The notes: generated by a model from the letters alone, not told the origin. 41,952 nucleotides of DNA from Anaerolineales bacterium (GCA_025450445.1 JANWHN010000033.1:1-41952), one strand, 5' to 3'. Positions 27,838 through 38,471 are shown, counted from the stretch's first letter. Program-made: numbers and translations.

Positions 27838-30800
27838 ATGGCTGAGGAGAAAAAAGATCCTGAAAACAAAAAGCATCGTGGCGAAGGCGCCAGCGATCGC
27901 TTTAAGCGTCTCTCCTCTACGGACGAAAGCAAAGCCAGCCGCGACCTAAGCGACACACAGCCAAGTCGCGCTATTAAAGTTTCATCCCCAGACGAAGCTG
28001 AAACCGTAATGCCCGGCGCCGAAGTCGGCGACTGGACGCCTGCGCCGCCTTCCCTCGGGCACACGCCCGCCGGCCCGTCGCCCTCAATGGACGCATCCGG
28101 CATGCCGCTGCCCCGCCGCGTGACCGAGACCGATCCCGGCGCTACTCAAGTCAGCGGCGCGGCGTATTCCGCCACAGGTCGCACCCGCCGTTCTCGCCAT
28201 GGCAAGAATGGCGGCAAGTGGGCAGCCTTCCGCAACCGCATCGCCAGCATGGGCTGCATGCCGCAGGTGTTGGTTTATGGCGGCTTCGCCATCGTCCTGC
28301 TGGCCGTTTTGGGTGTCGCTTTTGCCCTGTATCAGTATGCCGCTATTGCCGCCACTCTTCCCAGCGTGGATGATCTGCGCACGCGCGCCTCGCAATTCGA
28401 GACCACCCGCATTCTCGACGCAGAAGGCAATCTCCTTTACGAGATCCTTGATCCAAACGCAGGCCGTCGCACGTATGTCCGCCTGCAGGATATTTCACCT
28501 TATCTGTTAGCTGCGACCATTGCTACCGAGGACGAAGAGTTCTACAACCATCCCGGCTTCAATGTGGCCGCCATCGTGCGCGCCTTCACCCAAAATTATT
28601 CGAGCGGCGAAACAGTTTCCGGAGCGTCAACCATCACCCAGCAGCTCGCGCGCACATTGCTCTTTACGGCCGAAGAAGCGGGCGAGCAGTCCTATCTGCG
28701 CAAAGTGCGCGAAGCCATTCTCGCCGCCGAAATTACGCGCCGATACACCAAGGATGAAATTCTTGAGCTCTATCTAAACGAGATTTATTTTGGCAATCTC
28801 GCTTATGGCGTCGAGGCTGCCGCCGAAACATACTTCGGTGTTACCGCAGGCCAACTTACCCTCGCCCAGGCTTCGCTGCTGGCTGGCTTGCCGCAGGCTC
28901 CATCCGTTTATGACGTCTACACTAATGCCGACGCTACTTTTGCCCGCCAGCAAGATGTATTGCGCCTCATGTATACCTTGAGCGCCGAAAAGAATTGTAT
29001 TCTTGTCAGCAACAGCGTCGAACGCGTCTGCGTTTCGCTCGAGGAGGCTGCGGCCGCCGCGCTGGAGACGATCTCCACTGCATTCAATTCACCCGATGTG
29101 CAGATCCGCTATCCGCACTGGGTAAATTACGTCCGTTCATTGCTTGAGGCTCAATACGACGCCCAGACTATTTATCGCTCCGGCTTCACGATCTACACCA
29201 CGCTCGATCCGCGCATGCAAGATATGGCCCAGGAAACCCTCGGCGATCATGTCGCCGGGCTAGCCGATCGCAACGTCGGCTCCGGCGCGTTGGTCGCTAT
29301 TCGTCCATCCGACGGCTACATTCTCGCCATGGTTGGTTCTGCGGATTTCAACAGCGAAGAGAATGACGGCCAGATCAACATGGCTGTCTCACCTCGTCAG
29401 CCCGGCTCCTCGATCAAGCCGCTTACGTACGCGCTTGCCTTCGAAATGGGCTGGACTCCAGCTACGCTGATCTGGGACGTCGAATCTGAATTCCCACCTT
29501 CTGGCGATCCAAACGACACGCGCCCGCCCTACATTCCAGAAAATTACGACGAGAAGCATCACGGCCCAGTCACCGTCCGCACTGCTCTTGCAAATTCGTT
29601 TAATATCCCTGCCGTCAAAACGCTGAACTTTGTCGGGGTCTACGACGACCCGGATACACCCGAAGCTGAAGGTTTGGTCGCCTTCGCTCATCGCATGGGT
29701 ATCACCGATCTTAATCGCGAAGACTACGGGCTCGCCCTCACATTGGGCGGTGGCGAAGTTAAATTGCTTGATCTCACCAACGCCTACGCCATCTTTGCTA
29801 ACCTAGGCCGCCGAGTTACGCCAATTGCCATCACCCGTATCGTCGATCACGATGGCAATATCGTCTTCGAGATTCCCGAACCTTCTATGGAGCAGGTCAT
29901 TCGGCCCGAGCATGCCTATCTGATCACCTCGATCCTGTCTGACAATCAGGCGCGCACGCCGATGTTCGGCTCCAATTCCGTTTTGAATCTGCCTTTCACC
30001 GTCGCCGCCAAGACCGGCACCACTGACGACTTCCGCGACAACTGGACCCTCGGCTTCACGCCCGATCTCGCTGTTGGCGTGTGGGTCGGCAACCCCGACA
30101 ATACCGAGATGGAGGGGACGAGCGGTCTCACTGGCGCTGCGCCGATTTGGGCGGAGTACATGCAAGAGGCGATCAATTACTTGAAGGGCGGCAATCCGTC
30201 CACTTTCTTGCAGCCAGCTGGAATTATTGAAAAAGTGATCTGCCGCGTTTCCGGCGCCGAGCCATCCCAATATTGCCCGGATGAGCGCACGGAAATTTTT
30301 GCCGCTGATCAGCCTCCGCTCGATGCGGACGAAGACCTGTGGCAGGATTTGGCGATCGACACTTGGACTCGCCTGCGCGCTTCTGGTGATTGCGATGAAT
30401 TCATCGAAGAAGAGTTCGGCATGAATGTCTCCGATCCCTGGGCGATCAAATGGCTGACTCAAACCAGCCAGGGAGAAAACTGGGCCGACAACATGGGCTT
30501 CGACGAGCCGATTTTCTTCTCGCCGCAACGCCGCTGCGGTCCCGACGACTCACATCCCACGCTTGAATTTGTCACGCCGAGCCATGACCAGCATTTCAAT
30601 CAGCACAATGTTGACGTCATTATCCGTGCCGATGCGACAAGCAACTTCGATGGCTTTGAACTGGAATGGGCGGAAGGTCCTAACCCCAACGATCATGATT
30701 ACGAACATCTGACTTCGGACAACGACCCAGTTCCGAATCCTAATGAGATCTACACCATCGACATGGATGACCTGCCTCGCGGTCCCATCTGGCTCCGGCT

Positions 30801-31014
30801 CACGATGCACAACACTCAGGGAGGCATCGCCCAGGTTGAGATCGTCATCTACAACGATCTGCCCGAACCGACCCCGATCCCGACCAATACGCCGGTGCCG
30901 ACTTTGCCACCTACCAACACGCCTGTACCCAGCAACACGCCGGAGCCCCCAACGGCAACTGACGTACCGTCAGAAACCCCAACTGACATTCCCTCCGAAA
31001 CGCCCACCCCGTAA
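27838..31014 (+). CDS. Class A penicillin-binding protein (PBP1A-like)
   Basis: Transglycosylase ATIATEDEEFYNHPGF and GASTITQQLARTL; transpeptidase SRQPGSSIKPLTYALA-type and AKTGTTDDFRDNW; TP-rich tail. Confidence 0.95.
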   Translation: MAEEKKDPENKKHRGEGASDRFKRLSSTDESKASRDLSDTQPSRAIKVSSPDEAETVMPGAEVGDWTPAPPSLGHTPAGPSPSMDASGMPLPRRVTETDPGATQVSGAAYSATGRTRRSRHGKNGGKWAAFRNRIASMGCMPQVLVYGGFAIVLLAVLGVAFALYQYAAIAATLPSVDDLRTRASQFETTRILDAEGNLLYEILDPNAGRRTYVRLQDISPYLLAATIATEDEEFYNHPGFNVAAIVRAFTQNYSSGETVSGASTITQQLARTLLFTAEEAGEQSYLRKVREAILAAEITRRYTKDEILELYLNEIYFGNLAYGVEAAAETYFGVTAGQLTLAQASLLAGLPQAPSVYDVYTNADATFARQQDVLRLMYTLSAEKNCILVSNSVERVCVSLEEAAAAALETISTAFNSPDVQIRYPHWVNYVRSLLEAQYDAQTIYRSGFTIYTTLDPRMQDMAQETLGDHVAGLADRNVGSGALVAIRPSDGYILAMVGSADFNSEENDGQINMAVSPRQPGSSIKPLTYALAFEMGWTPATLIWDVESEFPPSGDPNDTRPPYIPENYDEKHHGPVTVRTALANSFNIPAVKTLNFVGVYDDPDTPEAEGLVAFAHRMGITDLNREDYGLALTLGGGEVKLLDLTNAYAIFANLGRRVTPIAITRIVDHDGNIVFEIPEPSMEQVIRPEHAYLITSILSDNQARTPMFGSNSVLNLPFTVAAKTGTTDDFRDNWTLGFTPDLAVGVWVGNPDNTEMEGTSGLTGAAPIWAEYMQEAINYLKGGNPSTFLQPAGIIEKVICRVSGAEPSQYCPDERTEIFAADQPPLDADEDLWQDLAIDTWTRLRASGDCDEFIEEEFGMNVSDPWAIKWLTQTSQGENWADNMGFDEPIFFSPQRRCGPDDSHPTLEFVTPSHDQHFNQHNVDVIIRADATSNFDGFELEWAEGPNPNDHDYEHLTSDNDPVPNPNEIYTIDMDDLPRGPIWLRLTMHNTQGGIAQVEIVIYNDLPEPTPIPTNTPVPTLPPTNTPVPSNTPEPPTATDVPSETPTDIPSETPTP

Positions 31015-31023
31015 ACGGTTCCT

Positions 31024-32112
31024 ATGGCCCAGAAAAAGATCGGCTACATCGAACTCTATTGGGGTTGTCCAAGCTGCAGCAATGAAAACCTTGGCTCGCA
31101 TGCATTCTGCACCTCCTGCGGTAGCCCTCAGCCGCAGAATGTTGAATTCCACCAAGCCAGCAAACAGCAATTACTCAAAGATGAATTAAAGCTGAAGCAG
31201 GCCAAGGCCGGCGCCGATATTCATTGCGGCTTCTGCGGCACCCGCAATCCGGCCGGCGCGAGCAATTGCTCGCAGTGCGGCTCTGAGCTCAAGCTGGGTG
31301 CCAAACGCGCTTCGGCCGGCCGGATCGTGGGCGCCTTTTCCGCCGGCGCATTGCAGCCACTCAAGTGCGCTAACTGCGGCACGATGAACGCCGGCTCGCG
31401 GCTGAAGTGTGGGAATTGCGGATCTTCTTTGCAGCAAGGCGAGCCGGCAAAGAAAACCACCGCAGCCACGCCTGTCGCAACCCCAATGCCGCGCGCAACT
31501 TTGTGGATCATAGGCGCAGTTGTTTTGTTCTTGTGCGCGGCCGTTTATTTCTTGTTTCTGCGAACCAGCTCCGTGGTCGGCGCGGTCACCGGCGTCAATT
31601 GGCAACGTTCGGTTGTTATTGAAGGCTTCGGCTTCGTGGAACTCGAAGCCTGGCGCGATGATGTTCCTGGCGATGCGGCCATCCTCGGCTGCCAGGAGGA
31701 GGTCCGATCGGTCCAATCCGAGCCGCCGTCAGCTGGGGCTTACGACGAAGTCTGTGGCACGCCATATTCCGTAGAGACCGGTGGCGGATTCGCCGAAGTC
31801 GTCCAGGATTGCGAATATCACGTCTACGATGATTATTGTTCGTACGAAGCTCAAACTTGGGCGCCAATAGCTACCGTCGAACTGCAAGGCGTTGATCTTT
31901 CCCCCGAACAGCCGTCCCCGATTCTCTCCAGCAATGAGCGGCTGGGCTCAGAAACGGGCTCTTATCAGTGTTTCTTTGAATCAGATGGCGGCAACGCTTA
32001 TACCTACACTACCGATTCGCTCAATGAATTCCTGCAATGTCAAATCGGGTCGGTCTGGCAGCTGAGTGTCAATGGCGCGGGCGCGGTCGTCGACATCGAG
32101 CCAGCAAACTAA
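31024..32112 (+). CDS. Multi-zinc-ribbon membrane protein
   Basis: At least four Cx2C...Cx2C ribbons (CPSCSNENLGSHAFCTSCG, CGFCGTRNPAGASNCSQCG, CANCGTMNAGSRLKCGNCG), one TM. Confidence 0.75.
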   Translation: MAQKKIGYIELYWGCPSCSNENLGSHAFCTSCGSPQPQNVEFHQASKQQLLKDELKLKQAKAGADIHCGFCGTRNPAGASNCSQCGSELKLGAKRASAGRIVGAFSAGALQPLKCANCGTMNAGSRLKCGNCGSSLQQGEPAKKTTAATPVATPMPRATLWIIGAVVLFLCAAVYFLFLRTSSVVGAVTGVNWQRSVVIEGFGFVELEAWRDDVPGDAAILGCQEEVRSVQSEPPSAGAYDEVCGTPYSVETGGGFAEVVQDCEYHVYDDYCSYEAQTWAPIATVELQGVDLSPEQPSPILSSNERLGSETGSYQCFFESDGGNAYTYTTDSLNEFLQCQIGSVWQLSVNGAGAVVDIEPAN

Positions 32113-34328
32113 AGTAGCGGCGCCTGTCGGTTCTCCAGCGCCAGGGGATCAAGGTCCAGCAGCTCCATAAAACTTTCCGGCGTTAGTGATCTGTTTTCGG
32201 CCAGCCGGCGCACGTGGCGGAACTTTACAAATCGCCAGCCATCCTCCGCCGCCAGTGTTAAACGCGGGTCGCGCCCAATTTTGTAAAGCGTTAACGGGGC
32301 GCGGCGGCCGGGAAGTACGACCACGCTTTTTACCGCGGGCGTCTTGCTCTGCAGCAAGATTTCGCCGATTACCGCAGATGCGATCACGTAAAAACTCAAG
32401 ATCGCTTTGCCTTCCCGGTCCTTCCATTCCAGCGGATCGTCCCCACTGACTTCATAGCCAAGCCGTTTTCCAAGATCAATCAATGCCGCCCGCATTGCAC
32501 GCAAGTCCTGGCGGCGGCTGCGGGGTGCATCGCCTTCAGTTATCTTCCATTTGCCATCTTGCTCTTCGCCATACGAGAGCAGCACGGCTTGGGTCAAGCT
32601 TTGCGAGGGCGTAAGCAATCCCGGAAAGATTCGACACAGAGCCCGATCGATCTCGTCAAAGCTTCTGCCCGGATTGCGGATCAAGTAGCGCACGACCGCG
32701 ATCTCGACGCGGTCCGCCAGCGGCGAGCGTGCGCCGGCTGTATCGTTGAGCCACCAAAGCCCGGTCTCCAACGATTGCTCGCTCCCGCCAAAACGCACGA
32801 ACCCCCGCCGAAAAGTGAGTCCAGCTTCAAGGGTCAATTTCACTTCCGCATGCAGTTCGCCCGGTTGGCTTTGTTGGCTACCCAACTGGTCGTTCTTAGC
32901 CAATTGCGCCAGTGCGGCTGCTTGCATATGCAAGAAATGGCTCGGTTCGCCGCGGGCGCGAAGCAAGTCCTGTGCTGCCGCGCTCACTTTGGTTTCTCCG
33001 GCGATCTTCTTTTCTGAGGAGCTTTTGATCCCCTGCTTCCATGTCATTTGAAGCAATTCTTCTTCACGCCTTTGCGCCAAACCTTCGATCCGAAAATCAG
33101 CCAAATTCGCAGCTACCACCACTGCTTCGTTGAATCCCGGTTCGCTTTCGGTCACCAGCCCAAACACCGGCGTATCTTCTGCGATCTCATAAGAGAGCGC
33201 ACCCAATCCGGCATGCAAGGCATCGGTGTGCCAGGCCCAGTCGTATCGTTTACGCCGCAGCACCAGCGCAAATGGGCCGATCGCGTCTCGCCCCCATAGC
33301 CAGCCTGCCCACAATGCACACAGAGTCCAAAAGGCGTGGTTCGGCCGCGGAAACGCCGTTATTACCGCCTCGAACGCGAGCTTATCCAGCTCGGCTGACA
33401 TCTCGCGCAGCCGCCCCTCGAACAGGCTGATCCCACCGCTCTCTGGCGGGGCGGCCGGCCACATAAGTATTGGTACATGGGTTTGCGGTTGCGCCCACAA
33501 CTCGATCGATCGATCCATCTCGAACCACAAGTTGTATTCGCGAAATTGGGCCGGTACGCTCAGCTGCTTTGGCCGCAGACGCCCGCTTGGGTGCGCCCAT
33601 AGCTTATTTGCGCGGTCGCATGCAGAAAGCACCAGCGCCGAGATTAAATTGCGTTGTGTTTCGTCCAACGCAAGTCCGTCTACGCGATTGATGATCGTGA
33701 ACAGCGCGTATACTGCGCGCGGCAAATAAGCGTCCAAAGCTTCTTGGGCATGCTCTCGGTCTGGGTCGCCTTTCGGTGCGATCCGCTCTAGTGCGCGTGA
33801 AAGGTGCGGACCGCCGCGCTGGAAGGATGCAGCTCGTTCTTTATCCTTTTCGTCCGTCGGATATTCGCCTTGCTCACCACACGATTTGCAATTGACGATC
33901 TTTGCATGCGGGGCGTCAGTATCCTGCTGCCAAACAAATGCGTCCGCCGGAGTTTGCGTTTTACATTTGGGGCACTCGGTTTGATACAACTCAAGGATCA
34001 GGGGTTCCAGTCGGTCCTCCGCTCCTTTTGCCGCGCTGAGGATCGATAGCGCTGCGGTCAGCTCTTCCGCGGTCGGTGGTTGGGCATGCATCTCGAGCAG
34101 AAATCGCGCCACCGGATTATTTGCCGCCACCGCCACCCGATAGCCAGCCCGTGCTGCTTCTACAGCCATTTGCGGCGAGGCTCCAAACGGATCAAGTACC
34201 CACGCGCCTTTTGGCGCGTTGCCGGCTAACCAGTCAGCCGCGATTCCGCTTGGCACGGGAGGCAAGTAGCGTTCAAGCGGGGTCGGGTGCGCCGGTTTTC
34301 CGGGCAAAAAGACATTCGGGTTTGCCAT
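32109..34328 (-). CDS. DNA-methylase-like protein with inserted zinc ribbon, probably catalytically atypical
   Basis: Motif-I-like GAWVLDPFGASPQMAVEAARAGYRVAVAANNP; CPKCKTQ...CKSCGEQG; FPRPNHAFWTLCALWAGWLWG. Confidence 0.55.
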   Translation of the reverse strand: MANPNVFLPGKPAHPTPLERYLPPVPSGIAADWLAGNAPKGAWVLDPFGASPQMAVEAARAGYRVAVAANNPVARFLLEMHAQPPTAEELTAALSILSAAKGAEDRLEPLILELYQTECPKCKTQTPADAFVWQQDTDAPHAKIVNCKSCGEQGEYPTDEKDKERAASFQRGGPHLSRALERIAPKGDPDREHAQEALDAYLPRAVYALFTIINRVDGLALDETQRNLISALVLSACDRANKLWAHPSGRLRPKQLSVPAQFREYNLWFEMDRSIELWAQPQTHVPILMWPAAPPESGGISLFEGRLREMSAELDKLAFEAVITAFPRPNHAFWTLCALWAGWLWGRDAIGPFALVLRRKRYDWAWHTDALHAGLGALSYEIAEDTPVFGLVTESEPGFNEAVVVAANLADFRIEGLAQRREEELLQMTWKQGIKSSSEKKIAGETKVSAAAQDLLRARGEPSHFLHMQAAALAQLAKNDQLGSQQSQPGELHAEVKLTLEAGLTFRRGFVRFGGSEQSLETGLWWLNDTAGARSPLADRVEIAVVRYLIRNPGRSFDEIDRALCRIFPGLLTPSQSLTQAVLLSYGEEQDGKWKITEGDAPRSRRQDLRAMRAALIDLGKRLGYEVSGDDPLEWKDREGKAILSFYVIASAVIGEILLQSKTPAVKSVVVLPGRRAPLTLYKIGRDPRLTLAAEDGWRFVKFRHVRRLAENRSLTPESFMELLDLDPLALENRQAPLL

Positions 34329-34332
34329 GCCG

Positions 34333-35265
34333 CTAAATGTTTGTCCCCTTGCCGTGATGGCGCTTAAGTTCGTTCACATAATGGGTGCCAAGGGTTTTTG
34401 CATGTTGCTGCGCCCATTCTGAAAACCGAGATTTCCCGAGCGCCGGCAAGCCGGTCATGATTCGTTCTTCCATGAATGCGGTCAGCTCGTCCTTCGTGAG
34501 CATAATGTCGCCCAAAAGGAAACTGACCAGTTTGGCCAACATTAATGCAACGGGTACGGGCATGTGGATCAGCAATGTATTGCGTCCAGTTACTTTCTTA
34601 AGCAGTTTAAGTAGCTCGTTGAAAGAGTAAAACTCGGGGCCAGCCGCGTCTAGGATCTCATTGGACTTGCCTTCACCACCTTTCACGACCAGCTCGGCAA
34701 GGTCTTCCGCATAGATCGGCTGCATCCGATATTCGCCGTCGCCTGGGATCGGGAAAACGGGAAAATGGCGCACAAGCCAAGTGATGTTGTTGATCAAGAC
34801 TTCTTCGTCCGCGTAAATGATCGTTGGGCGCAAAATTGAATACGACAGTCCGCTGGCGGTGATCAGGTCTTCAACTTGCTGCTTGTCGCGGAAATAAGGC
34901 AATTTGCTTTTGATATCCGGCTTGCTGACACTAATATGCACGAATCGCCGCACGCCGGCGGCCTTCGCCGCGTCGATTACGATGCGCGAATTTTCAACAG
35001 CTTGCTCAAAGCTTGAGCCAGGGTAGTTGTAGCGCACCCAGTAAGTGTTTACGAAGGTGTCAACGCCCTTTAACCGCTCTTGCAATTCTTGTGGCCGCGA
35101 AAAATCCAGCGGATACGCTTTGACCTTGCCACTCAGGGCGTGGGGTCGTCCTGGATTGCGCGTGAACGTGATTACTTCCCAGCCGCGTTTGAGGAACGCA
35201 CGCGCGATATATTGCCCGCTGTAGCTAAACGCCCCAGTTACTGCCACAGTGCGCTTTAGAACCAT
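34333..35265 (-). CDS. NAD(P)-binding/NmrA-like SDR epimerase family protein
   Basis: MVLKRTVAVTGAFSYSGQYIARAFLKRGW; the listed ORF extends further upstream but this Met is the likelier start. Confidence 0.85.
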   Translation of the reverse strand: MVLKRTVAVTGAFSYSGQYIARAFLKRGWEVITFTRNPGRPHALSGKVKAYPLDFSRPQELQERLKGVDTFVNTYWVRYNYPGSSFEQAVENSRIVIDAAKAAGVRRFVHISVSKPDIKSKLPYFRDKQQVEDLITASGLSYSILRPTIIYADEEVLINNITWLVRHFPVFPIPGDGEYRMQPIYAEDLAELVVKGGEGKSNEILDAAGPEFYSFNELLKLLKKVTGRNTLLIHMPVPVALMLAKLVSFLLGDIMLTKDELTAFMEERIMTGLPALGKSRFSEWAQQHAKTLGTHYVNELKRHHGKGTNI

Positions 35266-35267
35266 AA

Positions 35268-36191
35268 TTAAGTTTTTGAGGGATAGAACTGCAAGATAGC
35301 CGGCGTCACATCCGCGATCGTCTTCAGTTTCGCGCAAAATTTTGCGCGCAATTCCTTAGCGCCGATCACGAGCGCGGGTACTAAATTCTCCGTGTGCCTG
35401 CGCGAACTGAGGTCTTCCATATTGCCGTGGTCGGATGTGATCAGCACCAATCCCTCATCCTGATTCCACGCTTCCAGGAAACCGCCGAGCATCGCGTCAA
35501 TGTTTTCCAGCAAGCTAACCGCGCCGCCCCAATCCTGGTGATGGCCCGCATAATCGCTCGGCCAGAATTCAAAGAACGCGAAATCATAAGTGCGCACCAC
35601 CTCGGCCAGCTTGCGCCCGGCCGCTACCGTGTCCATCAATGGCGCGTCCTTGTAGCCAAGATTCCTGCGCCAGCCTTGGCCCGTGAAATCCACTGAGAAT
35701 GCATCGCCCGCGAAATAATCCTCAGCTGTCTTGAGCGAGATTCCCGCACTGGTCACTGCCAGCGGGATCGCCGACAGCAGCCGCTTGCCGCTCTCGATCG
35801 CATCGAAATATCCCTGCGGATAGGCGTTCAACAGCGCGCTCGTGTAGCCTCGCTTCTTCAGCTGGATAAAAAGATTGTCTTCTTGAACGATTGCCGCGAC
35901 AGGCTTGTTTGGCTTCGGGCCGTAATGCTCGCCCACTAGGTGCGGCACGTTTTTACCGGTCACCAAGGCCGCCTGTCCCGTGGCCGATTGCGGCAACCCC
36001 GGCATGCCCAAGCCAGCATCTAACGCTAGCAGGGTAGCTTGCTCGGTCTCCAGAGGCGGCATGCCCTTCAAGATCCGTTTTCCGCCTAACAATTTATCTA
36101 AAGTTGGTGTTTTGGCGACTGCGAATGGATTCGTTTTCGGGTCATCTTCTCCCAATCCGATCCCGTCCATGAACAAGAACAAAAATTGCAT
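35268..36191 (-). CDS. Alkaline-phosphatase-superfamily metalloenzyme
   Basis: FLFMDGIGLGEDDPKTNPF...GLPQSATGQAALVTGKN...LITSDHGNMED. Confidence 0.8.
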   Translation of the reverse strand: MQFLFLFMDGIGLGEDDPKTNPFAVAKTPTLDKLLGGKRILKGMPPLETEQATLLALDAGLGMPGLPQSATGQAALVTGKNVPHLVGEHYGPKPNKPVAAIVQEDNLFIQLKKRGYTSALLNAYPQGYFDAIESGKRLLSAIPLAVTSAGISLKTAEDYFAGDAFSVDFTGQGWRRNLGYKDAPLMDTVAAGRKLAEVVRTYDFAFFEFWPSDYAGHHQDWGGAVSLLENIDAMLGGFLEAWNQDEGLVLITSDHGNMEDLSSRRHTENLVPALVIGAKELRAKFCAKLKTIADVTPAILQFYPSKT

Positions 36192-36314
36192 GCGGCATTG
36201 TACTTTACGCCTCTTGCGAAGTTCCAGCCGCATGCATTGCGAGAAGGGCGAGGCGAAGCCGTTCGCCCGACGTGGCAATCTACTGCCCTAGGATGGAACT
36301 GTTGATGGCAGCGC

Positions 36315-36343
36315 TTTACAAACCTATCTGACTGCCTTAGAAT
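36315..36343 (+). promoter_or_regulatory. Sigma70 promoter TTTACA-N17-TAGAAT
   Basis: Near-consensus boxes at optimal spacing upstream of the EF-G-like gene. Confidence 0.7.
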
Positions 36344-36401
36344 GCCTGTCCCCCGATGTTAGGTCATCGGGCTCAAATCCTCCAAAACGAGGTGTGCCGA
36401 T

Positions 36402-38471
36402 ATGCAGGAATACAGCACTGATCAACTGCGCAATATAGCCATGGTCTCACACAGCGGAGCCGGAAAGACGATGCTGAGTGAGGCCTTTTTGTTTTTTACC
36501 AAGGCCATCACCCGCATGGGCAGCGTTGGCGAGCACAACACCGTCGCAGACTTTGAAGAGGAGGAAAAACGCCGCGGCCTTTCCTTGTCCACCTCTGTGT
36601 TGCCGATCGAATACAACAAACACAAGCTCAATCTGCTCGATACACCCGGCGCTCCCGATTTCGTCGGCGAGACGATCTCGGCTCTCAGTGTGGCCGACGC
36701 CGCTCTTGTCGTCGTGGACTCTGTTGCAGGCGTTCAAGTTGGAACAGAGCTGGCTTGGAACTACTGCGAAAAATTCAAGCTCCCCCGTTTCGTCCTGGTT
36801 AACCGCATGCACCGCGATGCAGCCAATTTCGAAAAGGCGATGAATTCCGTCGCTCAGCTCACCGATAAACGTTTGATCCCCGTCCAAATTCCCTGGGGCG
36901 AAGGCGGAAATTTCAAGGGCTTGATCGATCTGCTGGTGATGAAGGCTTATCCGATTGGTGGTGGCGAAGCCGTCGAGATTCCTGCCGAACTGGCCGAAGC
37001 TGCCAAGACAGCTCGGATGAAACTGGTAGAAGCTGCCGCAGAGGGCTCTGACAAGCTGCTCGAAAAATATTTGGAATCAGGAGAACTGAATCCCGAAGAG
37101 ATCATGCAGGGTTTGCAGGGTGTAGTGCGAAACGGCATCTTTGTTCCCGTTTTCGCCGCCGATGCCAGCGACCAGGTCGGCATCACGCAACTTCTCGAAG
37201 CCTTTATCACACTGATGCCTTCGCCTGCCCAGGCAGATCCTGTAAAGGTGAAGGGCAAAGGTGGCGAAGAAGAATTGAAAGCCACCGATGCAGGTCCGCT
37301 CGCAGTCTACATCTGGAAAACGACGGCCGATCCTTACGTAGGCAAGATCACCTACGGCCGCGTTTATTCCGGAGTACTTGCCGCCGATAGCCGTTTGTGG
37401 AACCAAAACAAACAGCAAGAGGAACGGCTCGGAACCATCGCGATTTTGCGCGGCAAAGAGCAGATGCCCGTCAAAACAGTTCACGCCGGCGATATTTTCG
37501 TAGTCCAAAAATTAGCGGCTACAAGCACGGGCGATACGCTCGGCGACAAAGGTCATCCCGTCACGTTCACCATGCCCGAATATCCGAGCGCTCTATACCG
37601 CGTTGCGGTTACACCTAAGACCCAAGGCGACGCGGCTAAGATCAGTAGCACCCTCACCCGGCTTGTTGAAGAGGACATGACCCTTTCCTGGCACAACGAG
37701 CATGCCACCAAGCAAACCATTTTGCAGGGCATGGGCGATCAGCACATCGATGTCGCTATTCGCAAAGCCCACGATAAATTCCAGGTGGGTTTGGATCCGC
37801 ATGTTCCCGATGTTCCATATTTAGAAACCATCACCCATACCGGCCAGTCGGAATATCGCCATAAAAAGCAGAGCGGTGGCTCCGGTCAGTTTGCCGAAGT
37901 GCACATGCGCGTCGAACCACTGCCGAACGGCGATTTTGAATTTGAAAGTAAAGTGGTCGGGGGAGCGATCTCGGGCAACTACATGCCCGCCATCGAGAAA
38001 GGCGTACACTCGGTCATGAGCGAAGGCGCTATCGCCGGGTATCCCCTGCAAAAGGTCAAAGCGATTGTCTTCGATGGCAAGGAACACGCGGTTGATTCCA
38101 AGCCCGTAGCTTTTGAAATTGCCGGCCGTCAGGCGTTCCGTGCTGCGATCAAAGAAGCAGGCCCAGTTTTGCTGGAACCGATCATGAACGTACGCGTCAC
38201 CATTCCCGAAAACCACATGGGCGACGCTATGGGCGACCTTAATGCCCGGCGCGCCCATGTTCAAGGTATCGAGCAGGAGCTGGGCCGGTCGATCATCAAT
38301 GCCCAGGTGCCGATGGCAGAGATGCTGCGTTATGCAACTGAGTTGCGCTCAATAACCGGCGGGCGCGGCGTCTTCACCATGGAGCACTCGCATTACGAAA
38401 AAGTTCCGCCTCACATTGCCGAAGGCATAGTATCCTCAAGACAGAAGCATATAAAGGAAGAGGAAGAATAA
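36402..38471 (+). CDS. Elongation factor G-like protein (EF-G2 type)
   Basis: P-loop SHSGAGKTM, NLLDTPGAPDF, VNRMHRDAANF; full EF-G domain IV/V. Confidence 0.9.
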   Translation: MQEYSTDQLRNIAMVSHSGAGKTMLSEAFLFFTKAITRMGSVGEHNTVADFEEEEKRRGLSLSTSVLPIEYNKHKLNLLDTPGAPDFVGETISALSVADAALVVVDSVAGVQVGTELAWNYCEKFKLPRFVLVNRMHRDAANFEKAMNSVAQLTDKRLIPVQIPWGEGGNFKGLIDLLVMKAYPIGGGEAVEIPAELAEAAKTARMKLVEAAAEGSDKLLEKYLESGELNPEEIMQGLQGVVRNGIFVPVFAADASDQVGITQLLEAFITLMPSPAQADPVKVKGKGGEEELKATDAGPLAVYIWKTTADPYVGKITYGRVYSGVLAADSRLWNQNKQQEERLGTIAILRGKEQMPVKTVHAGDIFVVQKLAATSTGDTLGDKGHPVTFTMPEYPSALYRVAVTPKTQGDAAKISSTLTRLVEEDMTLSWHNEHATKQTILQGMGDQHIDVAIRKAHDKFQVGLDPHVPDVPYLETITHTGQSEYRHKKQSGGSGQFAEVHMRVEPLPNGDFEFESKVVGGAISGNYMPAIEKGVHSVMSEGAIAGYPLQKVKAIVFDGKEHAVDSKPVAFEIAGRQAFRAAIKEAGPVLLEPIMNVRVTIPENHMGDAMGDLNARRAHVQGIEQELGRSIINAQVPMAEMLRYATELRSITGGRGVFTMEHSHYEKVPPHIAEGIVSSRQKHIKEEEE

